A stretch of DNA of 64,000 nucleotides from Pseudomonas putida (lineage in GTDB: Bacteria; Pseudomonadota; Gammaproteobacteria; Pseudomonadales; Pseudomonadaceae): NCBI RefSeq assembly GCF_001636055.1, contig NZ_CP011789.1, positions 2,542,001 to 2,606,000 of the forward strand, in the 5' to 3' direction. Made by a program: the position numbers and the translations under genes. This document shows, in pieces, positions 56,966 through 64,000 of this stretch. Each line of letters begins with the position of its first letter. Position 1 is the stretch's first letter. The notes under the pieces were generated by a model that saw nothing but the letters and a program-made list of their open reading frames with translations, had not been told where the DNA came from and did not search any database.

Positions 56966-59900
56966 ATGGCTAAACGCCAGAGCCGCAAACAAGTTGGTCT
57001 GCTTGAGAGACTGCTGGACACCGAGCCGGGAATCAAAGTCAAAATCGCCCCAGCGACCCTGGAACAAGACTCGATCATCGACCTGCAGTGCAAGACGACC
57101 GATGCGCTGATGGCGCATTATCCGGGCTTGCACAGCGACGAAGCCCGGCGACTCAAGGGGCGTCTGAATGTTGCAGCAGCGGCGATGATGCGTGCTTTCC
57201 GGGAAAAGCGCCTGAGTGCCTCGGCGCGCCGCCCCTCGGATGAGCTGAGAGGCCCTCTGGACTTGTCCAGAGGCCCCACCTTCGAAAATCAGTTCTTGCC
57301 CAGTTGGGGCAATAACGCACATCCGCAAGCCGTGGATGCCACCACCTCGCCAGTGGCCTACCTCATCGATCTACTGACGTTCATTCAGGAGCACGTCGAG
57401 GCCCAGGGCGATGCCGATATGATCCTGACGCTGAAAACTCGGCGCCCTGATCTGTTCGAGCGCCTGATCGATGAGGCGTTCATGAACCGTGAACTGCCGC
57501 AGGTCGAGGTGATCGTCCATGTCCTGGAACAGCTGATCGAAGAGCATCGCCAGCAAGCGGACGGTGACCGCACAGCGACTGAAGACAAGCTGCTCAAGGT
57601 TCGCTATCCCATCAAACAGTTCCCCTATGAAGCGTATTGGGAGCAGATCCACACGGTGCTGTCGCATAACTCGCTGCTGATGGGCGATGTGGCACGCCTG
57701 TCGGATATCGACAGTCCTTACTTCATCCAGGCCGGTGCGCATTCACCCTGGTCCGATGCCGCGCTGCAGCAGGAAGCTACGCTTGGCCCGGTGCTGCGTG
57801 CCCTGCTGATCGAGGTTCCCTACTTCGGCACCGCGGCGTCGCAGGGCGGCAATGCGCAGAGTCCTGGGCCGAAGACACAGGCCGATGAGCCCGGAGAGCG
57901 GTACAAGGCGTTCTACGAGGACAACTTCGGAGTGCCGAATGCCATGCACCTGCATAAGGTGGTGAGCTTCTGTCAGGTGCTGCAGATCAGTCAGGACGAG
58001 ATGGAGTCGCTGTTCGGTCTGGCGGCCTATGCCCCCACGCGTTCGGACAACGTGACCCGCAATGTGCTGGCCGAGGAGGTATCGCCGGCCCTGTTCGTCG
58101 CGCGCTTCATCAACAGCGGCGGGGCCGCGCCGGTGGGGGTTGTCAGCGATGCGCAGGACCCACAGCGGCACACCTTCGAAAATTTGTCCGACATGCGTTT
58201 TGACCGCATCCAACGCCTGGTGCGCGTGGCTACCGCGTTGAAGCTGACCTATGCCCAGGCCGACCAGGTGGTGTGTGCGGCAATCGATGCGGAAAAGCGC
58301 GCTGTCGCCGAAGTCAGGCGCATCAAGTCCGATGACTCGCCGCTATGGATGACGGTCAACACCCATCGGGCCTTGGGTGTGTTCCAGTTCTTGCGAGAGC
58401 GCTTTGCCTGCAGCGCTGAAGACTTTTCCGTTCTGCTCTCGGATATGGCCGTTCACGGCATTGGCGCGACTGCGAGCCATTTCGACCGAGTATTCAACAG
58501 CGACCCTACTTCGCGTCTGGTGCTCGACGGCAGCGACTTCAGCCTCTCGGGAGACGATGTCGCGAGCAAACGTACCGTCGACCAGTTATGCCGCGGGCTG
58601 GGCATCAACGTGCAGACGTTCCGTTACCTGTCGCGTCTGGTGATGCAGGGGCAAGGGGGCGACAAATTGCAGCGCTCTGTGCGCGTGGTCAGTGCCTTCT
58701 ATCGTGTGACGATGCTGGCCCGTCTGCTTTCGATCACCACCATCGAGCTGCTGGCACTGTTGGAAACCCTGAGCCCCGAGGGGCTTTATGCCTTGCAACT
58801 GGGGGGAGCATCGCAGAATGCCATGTACCGCAGCTTTGCCCAGACCGACACCCTTAGCGTCATCCATGCCATCAGCCACTGCGTGCTCTGGTGTCAGGAG
58901 CAGGACCTGCCGATCAGCTGGCTGGTGCAGCAGTTGCTGCCGGTCGAGACGCCCGATGTGGTGCCCCAGGAAATCTCTGCACTGTTCGGTGAACTCAAGA
59001 CTCAGTTGCTACCTTTCCAGGCCTTCGAGCAGGCGTTGCTGGATGCCGGTGTTCTGACCCTGCCCGCAGGTGAGTGGCTCAAAGCCTTGGGGCAGGTCGT
59101 CGATGAGAACGGCCTGTTGGCGGACACTGGCGACCCTGAACAGGACTTCGACCCTGAGCAGTACGAGCAATTTGCCGAGCGGGAAATCAAGACGGCGGTC
59201 GATCAGTTGGCCAGCGCCGGCCAAAGCCCGTTGGTCGATATGGACAGCGCTGAAAAGGAGCGCCTGACCGGCATTATTCTCGGCGTGGTCCTGCGCATTC
59301 GTTCGCAGCAGTGGGGCGTCGTTCAGCAGAGTCTTTCACAGCTTCTGAGGGTCAATGCCGACATGGCGATCCCGATGGTCTACTGGGCCGAGGGCACAGT
59401 GCACCAACTGCTGGAGAGCGCGGTGGCCTTCGACCCGCAGCAATCCCAGTCCAATGCCATGAAGGCCATGCTGGGGCTGGTGCAGCGGATGCAGCGCTGC
59501 GCACAAATCGCGACACGTTTCGAGTTGACGCCCACGTTGTTCTCCAGCCTGCTGATACGCGCGCATCGCGCACGGTTCGGCATCGACGCCTTCGAGTTGT
59601 CCTTGCACACGCTCTACCATCTGGAACGCTACGCCCGTGGCTTGCGTCTGGCCAAGCAATCGGAAGCACAGCTGCTGGGCTATTTCTCGGCAATCGAGGA
59701 ATTGAAGGATCTGAGCGCGAATGAACAGCGCCTGCTCAGGGACGCGGCGGCCCAGCGTATCGCGGCCTGGTTGGACTGGGGGATCCGTGAGGTGCTGGAC
59801 GTGGCGGCCCGGGTCTCGCCGGATGGCATCATTCGCGATCTGGCTCAGTTGCGCATCGTGGTCGACACCAAGCTGCTGAGCGACACTACGGGGCTGAGTG

Positions 59901-61597
59901 CTGAATCACTGTTGAAACTCAGCAGGCTGACCGCCTATTCGGGCACGCAGGACTATCGCGATGCCGCACAAGAGATGCTCAGCAGCCTTGAGAGCGACAG
60001 CGCGGAGCGCGGGAACGAGGCAGAGCTGCGTCAGAGCCTGGCCTCGCGCTGCACCGTGAGTGAAACACGCCTGATCGCACGCGCGCCTGATCAGGAAACC
60101 ACGGTGGCCTTGAAACTGCTCGATATGAACAACGAGCCGGTTTCAGATATTCGCATCACCTGGTCCACCGATCTCGGGATTTTGCAGTCCCATTCCAGCT
60201 ACACCGACGAAGAGGGCGTGGCCAAAGTGCGACTGCAGGCAGGTACTGAGATGGGCAGTGCCCATGTGCAGGCCAGCTACCTGCTCGATGGCAAGGCGTT
60301 CGCGCCGCCGGTGGTGATCGACTGTGACGAAGAGACGGTGCGAGTGCTCAGAATCGAAGGGCGACCGGGTAACACGACGCCTCTGGAACTCGCAGGCGGA
60401 CAAGGCATTTATCGCTTGGCTGCCCTGCTCGTAGACCGTTATGACAATGATGGGGTGGATCGTCTGGTCAATTGGTCTACCACCATCGGCTACTTTGTGG
60501 ACAACACAGGTGAAACCCTGACTGATCACACTGGCTACAGCCGGATTGCGCTGAGAAGCCGGGAGCCAGGCTCGGGCGTGATCCGTGCCTGGTACGCCGG
60601 CAAGCCCGATGACGTCACAGTGGTGCAGGTTGGCTTCGCCGACAGGCCCTACGTCAATTCGCTCGTACTGCAATCTGCGTTGGTGGTGGACGAGCCGATC
60701 ACGGTTCAGGCCAGAGTCCTGGGGCTCGATGGTGAGCCGGTCGCTGGTCAGGCGATGTCCTGGTCGTGTGAAGGGGGCGAACTGGTCAGTGCCGACCAAA
60801 CCTCTGATGCAGCCGGGCTGGGTACAGCCGTACTGCAGGTCGGTACGGCTGGGCGGGTGAAGGTGACCGTGACCCTCAGTACCGCCGGCGAAACCGCAGA
60901 GGCCTATCACAGCAAGGATCTCGAGTTCGACGTGCTTGCCGATGCGACGATACGGCAGCACAGGAAGATCGGGAGCTGGCCGTTGGCCGATGGCATCAGC
61001 ACGGTGGAGTATGAAATTCATATCGCCACCACCGATGGCATCCCCGTGGCGCGCTACCCCATCACCTGGAGCGTCAGTGAAGGTGGCACTCGTGTGGCCG
61101 AGCCCGCTGTCAGTTTGACAGGCAGCGATGGTGTTGCCCGCTTCGATCTCAAAAGCACCACGACTGGCCAGCGTACTGTAACCGCAAGCTGGGGCAAGGA
61201 GCAGTCCCATGCCTTCGATCAGGTGACCTTCCTCGAGCCCCTCGGGTTGATGATCGAATTCGACGGCAAACCGTTGGAGGGGGAGATCGTCATTACGCCG
61301 CCTTCCGAAGGGGAAACGACGCACACCTTGACCTATCGCGTAACTGCCGGCCATTCGCTGATCGGCCAGCCGATGTCTCTTCACGTCAGTGGTCGCAACT
61401 CGGCAGCTTCGTTGGGCTTGGTGATCTCGCCTGCGCCAGGTGCCGACAACGAACTGGGCAACGACGGCGTGACCTGGACCATCACCAGTCGGCCCGTGGC
61501 CCTGAAGACGGATGTAGGGCTGAAGTTCGGGTTCTCCTATGACACCGCTTATCCGTCGAACCTGACCGATGTCGTGATCAAGGGAATACGGAAATGA
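56966..61597 (+). CDS. Split Tc toxin A subunit, N-terminal half, ending in Ig-like repeats
   Basis: 1543 aa. Residues 1-1025 resemble the N-terminal helical shell of TcA: PVAYLIDLLTFIQEH, LKTRRPDLFERLIDEAFMNRELPQVEVIVHVLEQ, DNFGVPNAMHLHKVVSFCQVLQISQDEM and the VRP1-like TVNTHRALGVFQFLRERFACSAEDFSVLLSDM. From about 1027 come tandem beta-sandwich repeats of about 100 residues, each with a W-S strand (ITWSTDLG, VNWSTTIG, MSWSCEGG, ITWSVSEG) and a SD-x2-G-x-A-x-V/L motif, as in invasin-type Big_1/Ig-like domains; a fifth, weaker one closes the protein. It lies 42 bp before the C-terminal half, as in split systems (TcaA/TcaB, YenA1/YenA2). Confidence 0.88.
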   Translation: MAKRQSRKQVGLLERLLDTEPGIKVKIAPATLEQDSIIDLQCKTTDALMAHYPGLHSDEARRLKGRLNVAAAAMMRAFREKRLSASARRPSDELRGPLDLSRGPTFENQFLPSWGNNAHPQAVDATTSPVAYLIDLLTFIQEHVEAQGDADMILTLKTRRPDLFERLIDEAFMNRELPQVEVIVHVLEQLIEEHRQQADGDRTATEDKLLKVRYPIKQFPYEAYWEQIHTVLSHNSLLMGDVARLSDIDSPYFIQAGAHSPWSDAALQQEATLGPVLRALLIEVPYFGTAASQGGNAQSPGPKTQADEPGERYKAFYEDNFGVPNAMHLHKVVSFCQVLQISQDEMESLFGLAAYAPTRSDNVTRNVLAEEVSPALFVARFINSGGAAPVGVVSDAQDPQRHTFENLSDMRFDRIQRLVRVATALKLTYAQADQVVCAAIDAEKRAVAEVRRIKSDDSPLWMTVNTHRALGVFQFLRERFACSAEDFSVLLSDMAVHGIGATASHFDRVFNSDPTSRLVLDGSDFSLSGDDVASKRTVDQLCRGLGINVQTFRYLSRLVMQGQGGDKLQRSVRVVSAFYRVTMLARLLSITTIELLALLETLSPEGLYALQLGGASQNAMYRSFAQTDTLSVIHAISHCVLWCQEQDLPISWLVQQLLPVETPDVVPQEISALFGELKTQLLPFQAFEQALLDAGVLTLPAGEWLKALGQVVDENGLLADTGDPEQDFDPEQYEQFAEREIKTAVDQLASAGQSPLVDMDSAEKERLTGIILGVVLRIRSQQWGVVQQSLSQLLRVNADMAIPMVYWAEGTVHQLLESAVAFDPQQSQSNAMKAMLGLVQRMQRCAQIATRFELTPTLFSSLLIRAHRARFGIDAFELSLHTLYHLERYARGLRLAKQSEAQLLGYFSAIEELKDLSANEQRLLRDAAAQRIAAWLDWGIREVLDVAARVSPDGIIRDLAQLRIVVDTKLLSDTTGLSAESLLKLSRLTAYSGTQDYRDAAQEMLSSLESDSAERGNEAELRQSLASRCTVSETRLIARAPDQETTVALKLLDMNNEPVSDIRITWSTDLGILQSHSSYTDEEGVAKVRLQAGTEMGSAHVQASYLLDGKAFAPPVVIDCDEETVRVLRIEGRPGNTTPLELAGGQGIYRLAALLVDRYDNDGVDRLVNWSTTIGYFVDNTGETLTDHTGYSRIALRSREPGSGVIRAWYAGKPDDVTVVQVGFADRPYVNSLVLQSALVVDEPITVQARVLGLDGEPVAGQAMSWSCEGGELVSADQTSDAAGLGTAVLQVGTAGRVKVTVTLSTAGETAEAYHSKDLEFDVLADATIRQHRKIGSWPLADGISTVEYEIHIATTDGIPVARYPITWSVSEGGTRVAEPAVSLTGSDGVARFDLKSTTTGQRTVTASWGKEQSHAFDQVTFLEPLGLMIEFDGKPLEGEIVITPPSEGETTHTLTYRVTAGHSLIGQPMSLHVSGRNSAASLGLVISPAPGADNELGNDGVTWTITSRPVALKTDVGLKFGFSYDTAYPSNLTDVVIKGIRK

Positions 61598-61639
61598 CTG
61601 CAGCGCCATCGACTTTCGAGCTTTTGCAGCGAGGCCCAC

Positions 61640-64000
61640 ATGAAGACTGAATTGAGCCACCGACTCGCGGAACAATGGCGCGACGCGCTGAGTGCGTATG
61701 CCATTCACCACGTACTGCCGGACAAGCTGCAAGCCGGTAGCCTGGGCATGATGACGGCCGATCACCTGGACCGTTACCTGATGACCGACACCCAGGTCAG
61801 CGCCGAGGTCACCACGTCCGCGTTGGCCGAGGCAATCGCGTGTGTCCAGACCTACGTCAATGCGATCCTCAACAATATCGAACAGGGCTACGGCAAGGAT
61901 TTCGCCCCCGAGTTGACCCTTTTCTGGCAGCAGGCCATGTCGACCTACTCGTTATGGGCGGCCTACCAGATGATGGAAGACTACCCGGAAAACTATATCC
62001 GTGCTGACTTGCGCCTGGATAAGACGGAGCTGTTCAAGAACCTGGAGAACGACCTGGCGCAGGGTCGGATCGATGATGCGGGTGTTCAGAAGGCGCTGCT
62101 GAACTACCTGAAACGTTATGAGTTCCTGAACAACATCCGGGTCCAGGCCGGCTACATCGACTATCGCGATGGGCACCGCGATGAGGGGCGGTTCCCGGGG
62201 TATGCCTACGCCAACGCTGATTACTACTTGCTGGGCAAGGACAATGCGACGCCTTGCGCCTATTACTGGCGCAAGGTCAAGGTCCGTCTGGACGAGGCCT
62301 CCACGTATATCCAGCCCGATGCGTGGACGGAATGGAAACCGGTGAACATTCCGCCGGGCACGACAGTGTTGCAGATGTGCCCGGTGTTGTTCGGTGGTCG
62401 GTTGCATGTGGTCTGGTGGTACTTCACCGCACCGACAAAGGTCCTCGGTGAAAAGGGTGAGGCAACCGACAAGCGTTCGTATGCACTGACCCTGGATATC
62501 ATTCATCTTGGTCTCGATAACCAGTGGACTACACCGGAGCAACTGTGGCAGTACGACGTCGAAGTTACCGGTCCTGAGACCCCGTCGCAGATACTGTCTG
62601 AGGTGGAGCAATTCAGAGTGATGGCGGTTGCGGCGGGGCGCGTGAACGGCGATGACGATCAACTGTTCGTTTCTGTTCACCAGACCTCGAACGATGAAGC
62701 CTGGGCGGAGAAGTTCGTCCTTCAACGGGATGTCTTGAAACGTCGGACCGAGCGCGCTATCGACGCTGATGCCAGCGAAGCCCTGTCTCGGCGATTCACA
62801 GGCAGCGCGGGCCGCTTGCCCTTTTCGCAGCGGATTGCAGCGGTTGATGCTGAGGTGAAAAGCATCAAGGGGAGTGGCAATCCTTACATTGCACTCGATG
62901 CTGAGTTCGAGCAGGGCCTGTCGGGGCGTTCGCTACGCGTACGTGCGCGCTCCAGCGAGTTGCGCACGGTGACTCAGGTCGTGATCTTGTCGATTGACCG
63001 CTTTGCTTTTGTCTACAACGGCGTTCTCGTGCATTTCCAACTACACGCCTATGAATCACAAGGTAAAACTCATCTTTCTTACACTGTCGTTACGGTTGGG
63101 GCTCCGAACTTCGAGTCCGTTACACTCCAGCATCATGGAAAAACCGTGGCTGCATTGAAACGGTCCGACTTTTCCAGCAGCTTTTTCGCCACCCTTTTCA
63201 ATGCTGAGGTACCGGTCGATTTGCCGGAGTTTTCGCGTCCATTTACCAAGGAGTACATCCGCGAAGGCATGGGTTTCACGGTCATTGTCGACGACATGGC
63301 GGACGTGGCGCTGGAGGTGATGGACAACCGAGCCGTTCTTGTCAGCGAGAACGTCCGTTTGCCGGAAGTGAAACTCGTACATAAGCAAGGCGAAGAATCG
63401 ACAACCTGTTGGTCGGGGCTCTGGGTTCTCAATAAGCATGCCGTCAGCCCCTGGAGCCGTCTGGAGAACGTTGCTGCGACGGGCTCGGCAACCTTCGAAG
63501 TTACCGCCGCGGGTGAAGCAACCGCCACCTTCACGGTGACCTGGGGCGCCATCTCGAGTCTGGCCGATACAACGATTCCGTATATTCACCAACAGTCCGA
63601 CGGTAGCGACTTCCTCGTCTTCGATGCCATTGGTGGCAAGAACGCCCCCTTGGCCGTGCGGCTGAACTCCCAGCATGTTACCGATCTGATCAATCGCGCC
63701 GAAGCCTCGCCCGAGGCTGTGTTCGCCTGGGATGCGCAGCACCGGCAGGAGCCGGCATACCGCAAGGAGCTGGCCGGCACGGTGTATCAGGGTTGGCATC
63801 CCAGTGCGGCGGACCCGTTGCTGCACATGTTCGATGCCTATGGCAGCTACTTGCGTGAGCTGTTCTTCCATGTCCCTCACCTGATCGCATCACGTCTGCA
63901 GGAGGAGGAGCGCTTCGCTGATGCCCGGCGCTGGCTGGGGCTGATCTTCAACCCGTACCAGAAGCAGCCGCCCAGGGCGACCCCGGGCCCTGACTACTGG
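61640..64000 (+). CDS. Split Tc toxin A subunit, C-terminal half (runs off the right edge)
   Basis: 787 codons open to the end of the window from ATG 61640 (GAGG upstream), starting MKTELSHRLAEQWRDALSAY. DLRLDKTELFKNLENDLAQGRIDDAGVQKALLNYLKRYEFL and the neuraminidase-like PVNIPPGTTVLQMCPVLFGGRLHVVWWYF correspond to the central part of TcA. MFDAYGSYLRELFFHVPHLIASRLQEEERFADARRWLGLIFNPYQ is the same block as FWELFFHVPFLVTWLQ in the single-chain TcA. The pore helices and TcB-binding domain should follow beyond the window. A beta-rich insert (about residues 590-650) may be another receptor-facing domain. Confidence 0.9.
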   Translation, partial: MKTELSHRLAEQWRDALSAYAIHHVLPDKLQAGSLGMMTADHLDRYLMTDTQVSAEVTTSALAEAIACVQTYVNAILNNIEQGYGKDFAPELTLFWQQAMSTYSLWAAYQMMEDYPENYIRADLRLDKTELFKNLENDLAQGRIDDAGVQKALLNYLKRYEFLNNIRVQAGYIDYRDGHRDEGRFPGYAYANADYYLLGKDNATPCAYYWRKVKVRLDEASTYIQPDAWTEWKPVNIPPGTTVLQMCPVLFGGRLHVVWWYFTAPTKVLGEKGEATDKRSYALTLDIIHLGLDNQWTTPEQLWQYDVEVTGPETPSQILSEVEQFRVMAVAAGRVNGDDDQLFVSVHQTSNDEAWAEKFVLQRDVLKRRTERAIDADASEALSRRFTGSAGRLPFSQRIAAVDAEVKSIKGSGNPYIALDAEFEQGLSGRSLRVRARSSELRTVTQVVILSIDRFAFVYNGVLVHFQLHAYESQGKTHLSYTVVTVGAPNFESVTLQHHGKTVAALKRSDFSSSFFATLFNAEVPVDLPEFSRPFTKEYIREGMGFTVIVDDMADVALEVMDNRAVLVSENVRLPEVKLVHKQGEESTTCWSGLWVLNKHAVSPWSRLENVAATGSATFEVTAAGEATATFTVTWGAISSLADTTIPYIHQQSDGSDFLVFDAIGGKNAPLAVRLNSQHVTDLINRAEASPEAVFAWDAQHRQEPAYRKELAGTVYQGWHPSAADPLLHMFDAYGSYLRELFFHVPHLIASRLQEEERFADARRWLGLIFNPYQKQPPRATPGPDYW

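Overview
The window comes from a high-GC gammaproteobacterium, almost certainly a Pseudomonas of the P. putida group. The evidence is the Pseudomonas-type REP palindromes (cores like GCGGGCTTGCCCGC flanked by TGTGGGAG), a PrrF iron sRNA, a liuABCD leucine operon next to an acyl-CoA synthetase, a GlgE-pathway operon (glgE, treS-mak, glgB), a Csu-type archaic chaperone-usher pilus and Tc insecticidal toxin genes. Nearly all of it is densely coding, and long antisense shadow frames are common.

Layout. 1-4.6 kb is housekeeping: the 5' part of acnB (minus), a DUF1289 protein, an unknown 250-aa protein, queD and a patatin-like protein. 4.7-7.4 kb is a four-gene operon of two PepSY proteins, a response regulator and a PhoQ/BqsS-like sensor kinase, behind a promoter with a BqsR/PmrA-like direct repeat. 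7.4-14.5 kb holds a candidate structured RNA, an HPP-CBS membrane protein, a LysR regulator, a leucine-rich-repeat protein kinase, prpE, a ZapE/AFG1 ATPase and a DUF465 protein. A tRNA-Gln(TTG) follows. 14.9-20.1 kb is a light-sensing signalling operon: bacteriophytochrome, single-domain response regulator and hybrid kinase. 20.4-26.7 kb is a seven-gene Csu-like pilus operon. 26.7-30.1 kb has an M14 carboxypeptidase, a Fur-box-associated fusion of sigma region 4 to a FecR-like N domain, the PrrF sRNA, a DUF6124-like protein and a PrtR-like repressor that has lost its protease residues. 30.3-37.8 kb is the liuABCD operon for leucine/isovalerate catabolism and a divergent acyl-CoA synthetase. 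Two LiuR-like palindromes lie between them.

37.9-64 kb is the accessory part. A complete single-chain Tc toxin A subunit (2874 aa, minus strand) has a roughly 350-aa Ala-rich coiled-coil plus small beta-domain extension after the normal end of TcA, and an AT-rich, Lys-rich segment in its middle. A small ACP-like protein lies downstream of it. The GlgE operon (maltose-1-phosphate to alpha-glucan) separates this from a second Tc locus on the plus strand. There TcA is split into two genes: a 1543-aa N-terminal half ending in about four or five Ig-like repeats, and a C-terminal half that runs off the right edge. An autotransporter-type beta-barrel without a passenger precedes the second locus. 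No TcB or TcC component lies inside the window.

Most striking points: the C-terminally extended TcA with in-frame 24-bp repeats and its mosaic low-GC segment; the Ig-repeat-bearing split TcA; the sigma4-FecR-N fusion beside prrF with its own Fur-like box; and the catalytically dead S24 repressor.
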